Positions 26,161-36,324 are shown, counted from the stretch's first letter. The stretch is 64,000 bases of DNA from Streptomyces sp. GESEQ-35 (GCF_017948485.1 NZ_JAFFSX010000004.1:310001-374000); one strand, 5' to 3'. Notes: a model not told the origin generated them from the sequence alone. Program-made: numbers and translations.

Positions 26161-26361
26161 TCAGCAGCAGCGGAAACCCTGCCGCGGGTCCTCCTCCTGC
26201 CGGTCCGTACGCATCCGCTCGAAGTCACGTCGGGACGGAACTTCGGCCTGGGGATGGCCTTTCCGTACATGCGCGACATAGCGTTCGTATGCCGATTCGT
26301 CGGTCAATTCCCGCACGTACCAGCGCACGCCCCTAAGAGCTCGTGCCACTGCCGACCGCAT
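26161..26361 (-). CDS. YbdD/YjiX-family small protein
   Basis: A 66-residue protein of the YbdD/YjiX (DUF466) family: VRWYVRELTDESAYERYVAH near the start, then HPQAEVPSRRDFER, ending in Cys-Cys. The family is found next to cstA/btsT and is reported in enterobacteria to be needed for pyruvate uptake by the carrier. Its reading frame starts inside the last 29 bases of cstA, so translation is coupled. Confidence 0.85.
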   Translation of the reverse strand: MRSAVARALRGVRWYVRELTDESAYERYVAHVRKGHPQAEVPSRRDFERMRTDRQEEDPRQGFRCC

Positions 26362-28474
26362 CGCGCGCCACCTCTTCCTTCTCCTCCCGGGTCGGGATCA
26401 GCCCGGCCGGGGCGACGATCTTCGACTCGACGTACGGCGTCTCGCTCAGCGTGGACAGCGCCGGGCGGCGGACATGCCGGACGCAGACACGGGTCGCATC
26501 GACGATCACGATGATGATGAGCAGCGCGAGGACGGCCGTGAGGACGCCGTCCACCGTGGAGTTGGTGACCACGGTGCGCATGTCGTCCATCGACTTGGCG
26601 GGCGCCAGTACCTCGCCCCGGTCGATGGCGTCCTGGAACACCTGGCGTTGCTTGAAGAAGCCCACCTTCGGGTCGGACGAGAACACCTTCTGCCAGCTGG
26701 CGGTCAGCGTGACCGTCGCGTCCCAGGCCAGCGGAACCGCGGTGACCCAGGCCCACTTGAGGCGCCCGGACTTCACCAGCAGCGTCGTGCAGACGGCCAA
26801 CGCGACCGCGGCCAGCAACTGGTTGGAGATGCCGAAGATCGGGAAGAGCTGGTTGATTCCGCCGAGCGGCTCGTGCACGCCGACCCACAGGAAGTAGCCC
26901 CACAGCCCGCACACGATGCCGCTGGTGATGACCAGGCCGGGCTTCCAGCTCACGTTCTTGAAGGGCCGGTAGACGTTGCCCAGGGTGTCCTGGAGCATGA
27001 AGCGGCCGACGCGCGTGCCGGCGTCCAGCGCGGTCAGGATGAACAGTGCCTCGAACATGATCGCGAAGTGGTACCAGAAGGCCTTGAGGCTCCCGCCGGT
27101 CACCTCGGAGAAGATCTGCGAGACCCCGACGGCGAGGGTGGGTGCGCCGCCGGTCCGGGACAGCAGGGTCGACTCCTCCACGTCCCGAGCCGCCTGGGCG
27201 AGATCGGCGGGGGAGATCTGGTAGCCCCAACTGCCCACCACCTGCGAGGCGTTCTCCACGGTCGTGCCGATCACGCCGGCCGGCGCGTTCATCGCGAAGT
27301 ACAGCCCCGGGTCGATGATGCTCGCCGCCACCAACGCCATGATCGCGACCGACGACTCCATCAGCATGGAGCCGTAGCCGATCATCCGGATCTGCGTCTC
27401 CTTCTGGATCATCTTCGGCGTCGTGCCGGACGAGATGAGCGAGTGGAAGCCGGACAGGGCGCCGCAGGCGATGGTGATGAAGACGAACGGGAAGAGCGAA
27501 CCCGCGAACACCGGCCCGTCGCCGCGCGAGGCGAAGTCGGTGACCGCGGGCATCTTCAGCGTCGGCAACGCGATCACGACGCCGAGCGCCAGCAGCAGGA
27601 TGGTGCCGATCTTCATGAAGGTGGACAGGTAGTCGCGCGGCGCGAGCAGCATCCACACCGGCAGGATCGAGGCGATGAAGCCGTACGCCACCAGCCAGAT
27701 GACCAGCGTGGAGGGGGCGAGGGTGAAGGTGTCGGCCCAGGACGACTCGGCGACCCAGCGGCCGGCGATCAGCGCGAACAGCAGCAGGGCGACGCCGATG
27801 AGGGAGACCTCGGCGACCCGGCCCGGGCGCAGCACCCGCAGATAGAAGCCCATCAGCAGCGCGATGGGGATCGTCATCGCGATGGAGAAGGTGCCCCAGG
27901 GGGACTGCGCGAGGGCGTTGACGATGACCAGCGCCAGCACCCCGAGCAGGATGATCATGATGGCGAAGGCGGCCAGCAGCGCCGCCGCGCCACCGAACGG
28001 ACCGATCTCCTCACGTGCCATCTGCCCCAGGGACCTGCCGTCCCTCCGGGTGGAGAAGAACAGCACCACCATGTCCTGGACCGCGCCGGCGAAGATGACG
28101 CCCACGATGATCCAGATCGTGCCCGGCAGATACCCCATCTGCGCGGCCAGCACCGGCCCGACCAGTGGTCCGGCGCCGGCGATCGCGGCGAAGTGGTGGC
28201 CGAGCAGGACCCGGCGGTCGGTGGGGTGGAAGTCGATGCCGTTGTTGAGCCGCTCCGCCGGAGTGGCCCGGGTCTTGTCGACCTTGAGGACCTTGTACGC
28301 GATGAACTTGGAGTAGAAGCGGTAGCCGATCGCGTACGAGCCGAGGGCCGCCGCGACCATCCAGGCGGCGGAGACGTCCTCGCCCCTGGCCAGCGCGAGC
28401 ACCGCCCAGCCGACGGCCGCGACCAGCGCGACGAGGCTCCAGATGACGATGGTTCGAACGTTCGCGGTGCGCAC
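26333..28474 (-). CDS. cstA: CstA-family carbon-starvation transporter (peptide/pyruvate)
   Basis: A 713-residue membrane protein with some 16-18 helices. Family segments are FHPTDRRVLLGHHFAAIAGAGPLVGP near the N-terminus, SGTTPKMI in the middle and GISNQLLAAVAL later. CstA/BtsT proteins import pyruvate with protons or peptides under carbon starvation. GTG 28474 follows GGGAGGAC. It overlaps ybdD and is 310 bases upstream of the DUF3311-SSS pair on the same strand, so two uptake modules lie in one direction. Confidence 0.92.
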   Translation of the reverse strand: MRTANVRTIVIWSLVALVAAVGWAVLALARGEDVSAAWMVAAALGSYAIGYRFYSKFIAYKVLKVDKTRATPAERLNNGIDFHPTDRRVLLGHHFAAIAGAGPLVGPVLAAQMGYLPGTIWIIVGVIFAGAVQDMVVLFFSTRRDGRSLGQMAREEIGPFGGAAALLAAFAIMIILLGVLALVIVNALAQSPWGTFSIAMTIPIALLMGFYLRVLRPGRVAEVSLIGVALLLFALIAGRWVAESSWADTFTLAPSTLVIWLVAYGFIASILPVWMLLAPRDYLSTFMKIGTILLLALGVVIALPTLKMPAVTDFASRGDGPVFAGSLFPFVFITIACGALSGFHSLISSGTTPKMIQKETQIRMIGYGSMLMESSVAIMALVAASIIDPGLYFAMNAPAGVIGTTVENASQVVGSWGYQISPADLAQAARDVEESTLLSRTGGAPTLAVGVSQIFSEVTGGSLKAFWYHFAIMFEALFILTALDAGTRVGRFMLQDTLGNVYRPFKNVSWKPGLVITSGIVCGLWGYFLWVGVHEPLGGINQLFPIFGISNQLLAAVALAVCTTLLVKSGRLKWAWVTAVPLAWDATVTLTASWQKVFSSDPKVGFFKQRQVFQDAIDRGEVLAPAKSMDDMRTVVTNSTVDGVLTAVLALLIIIVIVDATRVCVRHVRRPALSTLSETPYVESKIVAPAGLIPTREEKEEVARDAVGSGTSS

Positions 28475-28592
28475 CGGGTCGTCCTCCCGTCCAAGCGATG
28501 TCGGGAGGACCGTAGAACAGGAATGTGATCTGCGCTACACCGTGCGCAGGTGTTCGCTCTACGAACGGGCTCTGTTTTACAAGGGGATCGAT

Positions 28593-29439
<847 letters not shown>

Positions 29440-29569
29440 GAGGCGAGTGGTCTAGCGGACGAGAGTACTCCGGGCCCACTGATTTCGCTGGTTTCTTACT
29501 TAAAGGTTCCTGCATATGTAGGTCGCATAACGGCTGGTCGGAGCCGTTTCGAGCACCCTTGACACACGT

Positions 29570-29585
29570 GTTGGTCTGGTCCAAG
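29570..29585. promoter_or_regulatory. Weak dre upstream of dasA
   Basis: GTTGGTCTGGTCCAAG, 10 of 16 matches to the dre consensus; 24 bases before the strong site at 29594. Confidence 0.5.
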
Positions 29586-29593
29586 CTCCCGGT

Positions 29594-29609
29594 ACTGGTC
29601 TACACCATT
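29594..29609. promoter_or_regulatory. Strong dre upstream of dasA
   Basis: ACTGGTCTACACCATT, 14 of 16 matches to the DasR consensus, 55 bases before the dasA start. Another half site TTGGTCCAGTCC follows directly. Confidence 0.85.
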
Positions 29610-29663
29610 GGTCCAGTCCCGGCCCCAATGGCGGTACGGGGGGGCATCCCTGAGGAGGGTGGC

Positions 29664-30947
29664 GTGAAGCGCAAGCTGATAGCCGCGATCGGTATCGCGG
29701 GCATGATGGTCTCCATCGCGGCGTGCGGTGACAGTGACAGCGGGGGCTCGGACAACACCGGCGCGGACGCCAAGGAGCTGACCGTCTGGCTCACCGTCGA
29801 CGCCCAGAACAACTGGCCCGAACTGGTGAAGGCCGCCGACGACGCGATCAAGAAGAAGCACCCCGGCATCAAGATCAACCACGAGTACTACGGCTGGCCC
29901 GACAAGAACGCCAAGCTCGACGCCGTCCTCGCCACCGACAAGGCCCCCGACGTGGTCGAGATGGGCAACACCGAGATGCTGAGCTACATGGTCAAGGGTG
30001 CCTTCGCCCCCGTCGACCCGGCGAAGTTCGAGAACTCGGACGCCTGGCTGGACGGCCTCAAGGCCTCGGTGACGTACGAGGACAAGACGTACGGCGTCCC
30101 GTACTACGCCGGCGGCCGCGTCGCCAACTGGCGTACGGACGTTGCGGAATCGGTCGGCGTGAAGTCGGCCCCGAAGACGTACGAGGAGCTGACCGCCGCC
30201 CTGGACAAGATCCAGGAGGAGAAGGGCGACAAGTTCAGCGCCTGGTACCAGCCCACCCGCGACTGGTACGCGGCCATGTCCTTCGTCTACGACGCCGGTG
30301 GCGCCATCGCCGAGGAGTCCGGCGGCCAGTGGAAGGGCAGCCTCTCCTCGCCCGAATCCCTCAAGGGCCTCACCGAGTTCAAGAACGTCGTCGACAAGTA
30401 CATGCACGGCGACAAGACCAAGGACGAGTCCGACCGCTACATCGTCTACGGCCAGGCCAAGTCCGCCATGATCTTCGGCGCGGCCTGGGAGGGCGCGACC
30501 GCCGAGGACCCGAAGAACGACAAGACCGGTGACCTCAAGGGCAACCTCGAGAACTTCGTGATGCCCGGCCCGTCCGGCAAGAACATCCCCGTCTTCCTGG
30601 GCGGCTCCGACCTCGCCGTCCCGGTGAAGTCCGACGCGCAGGCCGTCGCCGCCGAGTGGATCAACGCGCTCACCGGCGCCTCCGGTCAGAAGGGTCTGAT
30701 GGGGAAGGGCAACCTGCCCAACAACAAGACGGACCTCGCCACCCTGAAGGACGACCCGGCGACGGTCGTCCCGGCCACCGCGGCCGAGTCCAACTGGTTC
30801 GTCCCGATGGCGCCGGGCTGGGGCCAGGTCGAGAAGGCCCAGGTCCTCCAGACCATGCTCCAGTCGATCGGCACCGGCAAGAAGTCGGTCGAGGCCGCCG
30901 CGAAGGAAGCGGACGCCGCGATCGACAAGGTCATCAACACCAAGTGA
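29664..30947 (+). CDS. dasA: N,N'-diacetylchitobiose ABC transporter, substrate-binding lipoprotein
   Basis: A 427-residue solute-binding lipoprotein. The signal has the lipobox SIAAC with lipidated Cys21, then a Ser/Gly/Asp-rich linker and the family-1 sugar-binding fold. DasA binds chitobiose released from chitin, and loss of it blocks development in S. coelicolor. GTG 29664 follows GAGGAGG. The ATPase (MsiK in Streptomyces) is encoded elsewhere, as usual. A strong hairpin separates it from dasB. Confidence 0.93.
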   Translation: MKRKLIAAIGIAGMMVSIAACGDSDSGGSDNTGADAKELTVWLTVDAQNNWPELVKAADDAIKKKHPGIKINHEYYGWPDKNAKLDAVLATDKAPDVVEMGNTEMLSYMVKGAFAPVDPAKFENSDAWLDGLKASVTYEDKTYGVPYYAGGRVANWRTDVAESVGVKSAPKTYEELTAALDKIQEEKGDKFSAWYQPTRDWYAAMSFVYDAGGAIAEESGGQWKGSLSSPESLKGLTEFKNVVDKYMHGDKTKDESDRYIVYGQAKSAMIFGAAWEGATAEDPKNDKTGDLKGNLENFVMPGPSGKNIPVFLGGSDLAVPVKSDAQAVAAEWINALTGASGQKGLMGKGNLPNNKTDLATLKDDPATVVPATAAESNWFVPMAPGWGQVEKAQVLQTMLQSIGTGKKSVEAAAKEADAAIDKVINTK

Positions 30948-30956
30948 CCTGAAGCG

Positions 30957-30979
30957 GGGCCCCGTTGCAGGCGGGGCCC
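30957..30979 (+). terminator. dasA-dasB intercistronic hairpin
   Basis: Perfect 8-bp stem GGGCCCCG / CGGGGCCC with a 7-base loop ten bases after the dasA stop. Likely a partial terminator or 3'-end stabiliser that gives more DasA than DasB/C. Confidence 0.65.
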
Positions 30980-31051
30980 TGCTTTCCGTACGCACGTGTG
31001 GGTACGGGCCTTCGCTTTCGTACGACCTGAGGGACCGCTGAGGAGCGCGCG

Positions 31052-32041
31052 ATGAGTGCCGCAGACACGACCACCCCTGCCAAGGTGCCGCCGCCGCGGC
31101 AGCCGGCCCCACCACCGCCGGTCGCGAAGAAGCCGCCAAGAAGCCGGAGGACCGGCGGACGAGGCCTGCCCTGGCTGCTGCTCGCCCCCTGTCTCCTCAT
31201 CCTCGCGCTCGTCCTCGGCTACCCCCTGGTCCGTCTGGTCACCCTCTCCTTCCAGCAGTTCGGCCAGTCCCAGCTGTGGGGCTTCATGCCGGCGGAGTGG
31301 GTCGGGCTGGACAACTTCACCAAGGTGCTGAGCGACGGGGAGTTCTGGACGGTCGTCGTACGGACGATCTTCTTCGCCGCAGGCTGCGTGATCTTCACGA
31401 TGGTCATCGGCATGCTGATCGCGCTGCTGCTCCAGCGCGTCTCCGGCTGGGTGAAGACGCTGGTCAACATCGCGCTGGTGGCGAGCTGGGGCATGCCCAT
31501 CATCGTGGCGACCACGGTCTTCAAGTGGCTGTTCGACGCGGACTACGGCATCCTCAACGCGCTGCTCAGCAAGCTGCCCGGCGTCGAGATGATCGGCCAC
31601 AACTGGTTCGCGAGCGGACCGGAGGGCCTGGCGGTCATCATGCTGCTGGTGGTCTGGGGGGCCGTGCCCTTCGTGGTCATCACGCTGAGCGCCGGTCTGA
31701 CCCAGGTCCCGCAGGAGCTGGAGGAAGCGGCCCGGCTGGACGGCGCGGGCGCCTGGGGCGTGTTCCGCTATGTCACGCTCCCCATCCTCAAGCCGATCAT
31801 CGTGATGCTGACCACCCTGTCGGTGATCTGGGACATGGGCGTCTTCCCGCAGGTCTTCGTGATGCGCAACGGCCATCCCGAGGCCGAGTTCCAGATCCTC
31901 ACCACCTACTCGTACGACCGTGCCTTCGTGGTCAACGACTACGCGCAGGGCTCGGCGATAGCCCTGCTCACCGTGGTGCTGCTGCTCGGTGTCGTCGCCG
32001 TCTACATGCGCCAGATGCTGAAGATCGGAGAGGTCGAATGA
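31052..32041 (+). CDS. dasB: Chitobiose ABC transporter permease
   Basis: A 329-residue permease with six main helices after a Pro-rich cytoplasmic N-terminus (PPPRQPAPPPPVAKKPP). The coupling loop EEAARLDGAGAWGVFRYVTLPIL is the typical EAA motif. It forms the channel with DasC. Its stop overlaps the dasC start by four bases (ATGA). Confidence 0.92.
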   Translation: MSAADTTTPAKVPPPRQPAPPPPVAKKPPRSRRTGGRGLPWLLLAPCLLILALVLGYPLVRLVTLSFQQFGQSQLWGFMPAEWVGLDNFTKVLSDGEFWTVVVRTIFFAAGCVIFTMVIGMLIALLLQRVSGWVKTLVNIALVASWGMPIIVATTVFKWLFDADYGILNALLSKLPGVEMIGHNWFASGPEGLAVIMLLVVWGAVPFVVITLSAGLTQVPQELEEAARLDGAGAWGVFRYVTLPILKPIIVMLTTLSVIWDMGVFPQVFVMRNGHPEAEFQILTTYSYDRAFVVNDYAQGSAIALLTVVLLLGVVAVYMRQMLKIGEVE

Positions 32042-32880
32042 GCACGCTGGTACCTCAGGCGCGCCGGAAGTCGAAGGCCGGCTGGAACCTCCTCGGCCTG
32101 TGCGTCTTCGTCACCGCGGGCTTCCCCGTCTACTGGATGCTGAACACGGCGTTCAAGCCGGAGAAGGACGCCATCGACCCGGACCCGAGCCTGTGGCCGA
32201 CCGCCCTGACCTTCTCCAACTTCGGCCGGGCGCTGGACATCGCGGACTTCTGGGGCCCGGTCGGCCGCAGCCTGATCGTGTCGCTGGCCGTGGTCGTGAT
32301 CGGCATGGTCGTCGGCCTGCTGGCCGCGCTCGCCATCTCCCGGTTCGCCTTCCGCGGCCGCAAGATCGTGATCGTCGGCATCCTGGCGGTCCAGATGGTC
32401 CCGCTGGTCGCCATGATCATCCCCGTCTTCCTGCTGCTCAACGACCTCGGTCAGTACGACAGGTTGACGGGCCTGATCATCACGTACCTGACCTTCATCC
32501 TGCCCTTCACGGTGTGGACGCTGCGCGGCTTCATCGTCAACATCCCGAAGGAGCTGGAGGAGGCGGCCATGGTCGACGGCTGCACCCGCACCGGCGCCTT
32601 CGTCAGGGTCGTGTTCCCGCTGCTCGCTCCGGGCATGGTCGCCACCTCGGTCTACGGCTTCATCCAGGCCTGGAACGAGTACCTCTACGCCCTGATGCTG
32701 CTCAGCCAGAACAACCAGACCGCGACCGTGTGGCTCAGCAACTTCAGCACCAAGCACGGCACCGAGTTCGCCCCGATGATGGCCGGCGCCACGATGATGG
32801 CCGTGCCGATCGTCGTCCTCTTCCTACTCGTCCAGCGCAAGATGGCCGCGGGTCTGACCGCGGGCGCCGTGAAGGGATAA
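32038..32880 (+). CDS. dasC: Chitobiose ABC transporter permease
   Basis: A 280-residue six-helix permease with the EAA loop EEAAMVDGCTRTGAFVRVVFPLL. ATG 32038 is fixed by the overlap with dasB. The long open frame upstream of this ATG is only shadow of dasB. The GH3 gene starts nine bases later, so dasB, dasC and that gene form one unit. Confidence 0.92.
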   Translation: MSTLVPQARRKSKAGWNLLGLCVFVTAGFPVYWMLNTAFKPEKDAIDPDPSLWPTALTFSNFGRALDIADFWGPVGRSLIVSLAVVVIGMVVGLLAALAISRFAFRGRKIVIVGILAVQMVPLVAMIIPVFLLLNDLGQYDRLTGLIITYLTFILPFTVWTLRGFIVNIPKELEEAAMVDGCTRTGAFVRVVFPLLAPGMVATSVYGFIQAWNEYLYALMLLSQNNQTATVWLSNFSTKHGTEFAPMMAGATMMAVPIVVLFLLVQRKMAAGLTAGAVKG

Positions 32881-32889
32881 CGCCACCCG

Positions 32890-34380
32890 ATGACGACACT
32901 CGCCAGCGGCACAGACACCTTGACGCGCGATGCCCTCACCGTCCTCCAGCCCGGCTTCCCGGGCACCACCGCCCCCGACTGGCTCCTCCGCCGCCTCGGC
33001 GAAGGCCTGGCCTCCGTCGGCCTGTTCGGCCGCAACATCGCCTCGCCCGAGCAACTCGCCGCACTGACCGCCCAGTTGCGCGCCGAACGCGATGACGTGC
33101 TGGTCGCGATCGACGAGGAGGGGGGTGATGTCACCCGCCTGGAGGTGAGGACCGGTTCCTCGTTCCCCGGCAACCATGCGCTGGGCGCGGTCGACGACGT
33201 CTCGCTCACCCAGGAGGTGGCGTACGAACTCGGCCGCCGTCTCGCGGAGTGCGGCGTGAACCTCAACTGGGCCCCGTCCGCGGACATCAACTCCAACCCC
33301 GACAACCCGGTCATCGGCGTCCGCTCCTTCGGCGCCGACACGGACCTGGTCGCCCGCCACACCGCCGCCTACGTCACCGGCCTCCAGTCGGCCGGAGTAG
33401 CCGCCTGCACCAAGCACTTCCCGGGCCACGGCGACACGGCGGTCGACTCCCACCACGCGGTCCCGCGCATCGACGCCGACGCCTCGGTGCTGTCGGCACG
33501 CGAACTCTCCCCGTTCCGCGCCGCGATCGCCGCCGGCACCCGTGCGGTGATGAGCGCCCACATCCTGGTCCCGGCCCTCGACCCGGACCGCCCGGCAACC
33601 CTGTCCCGCCGGGTCCTGACCGACCTCCTCCGCGGCCGACTCGGCTACGACGGCCTGATCGTCACCGACGGCATGGAGATGCAGGCCATCGCCGCCACCT
33701 ACGGCATCGAACGCGGCAGCGTCCTCGCCATCGCCGCCGGCGCCGACGCGATCTGCGTGGGCGGCGGCCTCGCCGACGACGAGACGGTACGACGCCTGCG
33801 CGACGCCCTGATCACGGCGGTCCGCGCCGGTGAACTCCCCGAGGAACGCCTGGCCGACGCGGCCGAACGCGTACGGGCGCTGGCCCACTGGACCACCGAG
33901 ACCTCGGCGGGCGCCGGCGAAGCACGAACGGACGTCGGCATGACCGCGGCCCGCCGCGCACTCCGGGTGACACACACGGAGACGTACGCCCCCCTGGACG
34001 AGGCCCCCTACGTCGCCGCCTTCACCCCGGAGGCGAACATAGCCGTCGGCGACGAAACCCCCTGGGGCGTGGCCGCCGAACTGACCCGCCTCCTCCCCGG
34101 CACGGAGACCTCCGCCTTCACAGAAGAGGACGCAGCCCACAAGGCCCTCGCCGCAGCCAACGGCCGCCGCATCGTGGCCGTCGTCCGCGACGAACACCGC
34201 CACGCATGGATGGCAGGGGCCCTGGACACGCTGCTGCGCGAAAGCCCCGACACGATCGTGGTCGAGATGGGCGTACCTCAGGCGACTCCGCGGGGCGCCC
34301 TGCACATCGCAACGCACGGGGCGGCACGGGTGTGTGGACGGGCAGCTGCGGAAGTCATAGCCGGGGTCCGGCTCGGGTAG
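32890..34380 (+). CDS. dasD: GH3-family beta-N-acetylhexosaminidase (DasD-like)
   Basis: A 496-residue glycoside hydrolase family 3 enzyme of the NagZ type. The motif KHFPGHGDTAVDSHHAVP (general acid/base His-Asp dyad) and the later IVTDGMEMQAI (catalytic Asp) are clear. It has no signal peptide, so it should split imported chitobiose into GlcNAc inside the cell. The C-terminal ~150 residues go beyond the catalytic barrel and resemble the second domain of longer GH3 proteins. Co-transcribed with dasBC. Confidence 0.88.
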   Translation: MTTLASGTDTLTRDALTVLQPGFPGTTAPDWLLRRLGEGLASVGLFGRNIASPEQLAALTAQLRAERDDVLVAIDEEGGDVTRLEVRTGSSFPGNHALGAVDDVSLTQEVAYELGRRLAECGVNLNWAPSADINSNPDNPVIGVRSFGADTDLVARHTAAYVTGLQSAGVAACTKHFPGHGDTAVDSHHAVPRIDADASVLSARELSPFRAAIAAGTRAVMSAHILVPALDPDRPATLSRRVLTDLLRGRLGYDGLIVTDGMEMQAIAATYGIERGSVLAIAAGADAICVGGGLADDETVRRLRDALITAVRAGELPEERLADAAERVRALAHWTTETSAGAGEARTDVGMTAARRALRVTHTETYAPLDEAPYVAAFTPEANIAVGDETPWGVAAELTRLLPGTETSAFTEEDAAHKALAAANGRRIVAVVRDEHRHAWMAGALDTLLRESPDTIVVEMGVPQATPRGALHIATHGAARVCGRAAAEVIAGVRLG

Positions 34381-34392
34381 CCGCTACGACGC

Positions 34393-34430
34393 TGAAGGCG
34401 CCGTTCCCTCGCAAGGGGACGGCGCCTTCA
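34393..34430. terminator. Bidirectional terminator between dasD and nagB
   Basis: A 16-bp stem TGAAGGCGCCGTTCCC / GGGGACGGCGCCTTCA with one mismatch and a 6-base loop, 12 bases after the dasD stop and between convergent genes. Confidence 0.8.
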
Positions 34431-34438
34431 ACGCTGTT

Positions 34439-34493
34439 AGGGGCGCGGGGCTGTATCCATTTGCGGCTCCGCCGCGTGGGCGCGACCAGCCAC
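34439..34493 (-). repeat. Interspersed intergenic repeat, copy D (interrupted)
   Basis: The element in reverse orientation, split: AGGGGCGCGGGG at 34439-34450 and CGCGACCAGCCAC at 34481-34493, with about 30 unrelated bases, themselves able to pair (GCGGCTCCGCCGC), replacing the middle. Confidence 0.7.
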
Positions 34494-34534
34494 AACGAAC
34501 CCGCAGCCGACGAAGAACCGAACCCGGCAGACGC

Positions 34535-35320
34535 CTAGATCCCCTGCCACTCCGGCTTGTTGGAAAACGTGTGCCGAAAGTAATCCGCAAGCTTCAACTT
34601 GGACGCAGCCCCCTCATCGACAACAACCGTCGCATGCGGATGCAACTGAAGCGCAGAGGCCGGACACACCGCAGCAACCGGCCCCTCAACGGTCGCCGCC
34701 ACCGCATCGGCCTTCCCCTCACCCGTGGCGAGCAGCACAAGATGCCGAGCCTCAAGGATCGTCCCGATCCCCTGCGTGATGACGTGGTGCGGCACAGAAT
34801 CGATGTCCCCGTCGAAGAACCGCGCGTTGTCCACCCGGGTCTGCTCGGTCAGCGTCTTGATCCGCGTCCGCGAGGCCAGCGAAGAGCACGGCTCGTTGAA
34901 CCCGATGTGCCCGTCGGTCCCGATCCCGAGCAACTGAAGGTCCACCCCACCGGCGGCGCCCAACGCGGCGTCATACGCGTCGCACGCCCCCAGCACGTCC
35001 TCGGCCGTACCGTCCGGCCCCATGAACGCGTCCATCCCGAGCCCCAGCGGCTCCAGCACCTCGCGCCGCAGCACCGAACGGTACGACTCCGGATGCTCGG
35101 CCGGCAGCCCCACATACTCGTCGAGCTGGGCGATCCGCGCCTGCGAGGCGTCCACGGCACCGGACTTCACCTTGGCGGCCAGCGCCTCGTAGATGGGCAG
35201 CGGCGTCGACCCGGTGGCCACGCCGAGCAGGGCGTCGGGCTTGCGCCGCAGGAGCTGTGCCATGGCCTCGGCGATCAGCTCGCCACCCGACTTGGCGTCC
35301 GGAACGATGACAACTTCCAC
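34535..35320 (-). CDS. nagB: Glucosamine-6-phosphate deaminase
   Basis: A 261-residue enzyme converting GlcN-6-P to fructose-6-P and ammonia, the last step of GlcNAc use. Motifs: LLGVATGSTPLPIYEAL, ARIAQLDEYVGL, LLGIGTDGHIGFNEPC. Start is GTG 35320. It is convergent with dasD, and a DasR site lies 52 bases upstream. Its substrate is also the DasR effector, so its activity helps reset the switch. Confidence 0.95.
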   Translation of the reverse strand: MEVVIVPDAKSGGELIAEAMAQLLRRKPDALLGVATGSTPLPIYEALAAKVKSGAVDASQARIAQLDEYVGLPAEHPESYRSVLRREVLEPLGLGMDAFMGPDGTAEDVLGACDAYDAALGAAGGVDLQLLGIGTDGHIGFNEPCSSLASRTRIKTLTEQTRVDNARFFDGDIDSVPHHVITQGIGTILEARHLVLLATGEGKADAVAATVEGPVAAVCPASALQLHPHATVVVDEGAASKLKLADYFRHTFSNKPEWQGI

Positions 35321-35371
35321 GCTGGGCCTGCCGATCTGGGGAGAGGGGCTCTGGGGGACCCGTAGGGACCG

Positions 35372-35387
35372 TGTGGTTTAGACCAAT
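35372..35387. promoter_or_regulatory. dre upstream of nagB
   Basis: TGTGGTTTAGACCAAT, 12 of 16 matches to the DasR consensus, within an A/T-rich promoter-like stretch. Confidence 0.75.
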
Positions 35388-35547
35388 CTAACAGAGACGG
35401 GCCTTGCGTCCCAGGTGAACAGGGCACCCACACCACCACACTCCCTCGCGCACGCGGACACCCACACACCCACGTCGAAACGCGAAGCGACCCCTCAGCG
35501 ACACATCGGCAACAACCGCTACGACCCGGAGCAACGGCGGTCGTCCC

Positions 35548-36300
35548 TCAGGTCAGCGAACCCCCCGTCGCATCCACCCAGCTCCCGGTCACCCACCGTC
35601 CTCCCCCGGACGCCAGAAACGCCACCACCTCCGCCACGTCGGCCGTCTCGCCCACCCGCCCGAGTGCGGATATCGCCGCTGCCTCGTCCCACGCCTCCTC
35701 GCTGGCGTGCAGCAGCTCATACGTGTTGTCGGTGGCGATGATCCCCGGCGCGACCGAGTTCACCGTGATGGTCCGCGAGCCCAGCACCTTCGACAGATCG
35801 CGGGAGAAGACGTCGAGGGCGCCCTTCGTCATGGCGTACGCCATGTTGTTCGGCATCGCCGCGGTCCGGGACAGTCCCGACGAGATGTTGATGACCCGTC
35901 CACCGTCGCGCAGCCGCGCCAGGCCGTGCTTGGCGATGAAGAACGGTGCCTTCACATTCACCGCGAAGACCCGGTCGTACTCCTCCTCGTCGATCTCCCC
36001 GATCGGCCGGGACGCACCGATCCCGGCGTTGTTCACCAGGATGTCCAGCCCGTCCGCATGCCGGTCGAACTCGTTCCACAGCGCCTCGGCGTCCCCCGGC
36101 AGCCCCAGCTCGACGCCGATCGCGAACGCCGAGCCGCCCGCCGCCTCGATCGCGGCGACCGTCTCCTTCGCGGCCGCCTCGCTCCTGCCGTAGTGCACCG
36201 CGACTCGCGCCCCGTCGCGCCCCAGGCGCTCGGCGATGCCTCGCCCGATGCCCCTGCTCGCACCCGTCACCAGTGCCGTCCTGCCGGCAAGCACGCCCAT
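35548..36300 (-). CDS. SDR-family oxidoreductase
   Basis: A 250-residue classical short-chain dehydrogenase/reductase. Cofactor motif TGASRGIGRGIA, NNAG at 90-93, catalytic Ser in NISSG and YAMTK (Tyr-x-x-x-Lys). Arg after the Gly motif and a GRSEA segment suggest NADP(H). Substrate unknown. It is divergent from a TetR gene across 95 bp holding two similar repeats, so that TetR is the likely controller. Confidence 0.87.
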   Translation of the reverse strand: MGVLAGRTALVTGASRGIGRGIAERLGRDGARVAVHYGRSEAAAKETVAAIEAAGGSAFAIGVELGLPGDAEALWNEFDRHADGLDILVNNAGIGASRPIGEIDEEEYDRVFAVNVKAPFFIAKHGLARLRDGGRVINISSGLSRTAAMPNNMAYAMTKGALDVFSRDLSKVLGSRTITVNSVAPGIIATDNTYELLHASEEAWDEAAAISALGRVGETADVAEVVAFLASGGGRWVTGSWVDATGGSLT

Positions 36301-36324
36301 GTCGGCGCCCCCTTGTCATTTATC

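Noticed and set aside
26474..28528. About 680-codon plus-strand frame antisense to cstA.
   Set aside because: Asp/Arg/Gln-rich shadow of a membrane protein gene; no ribosome site and no family features.
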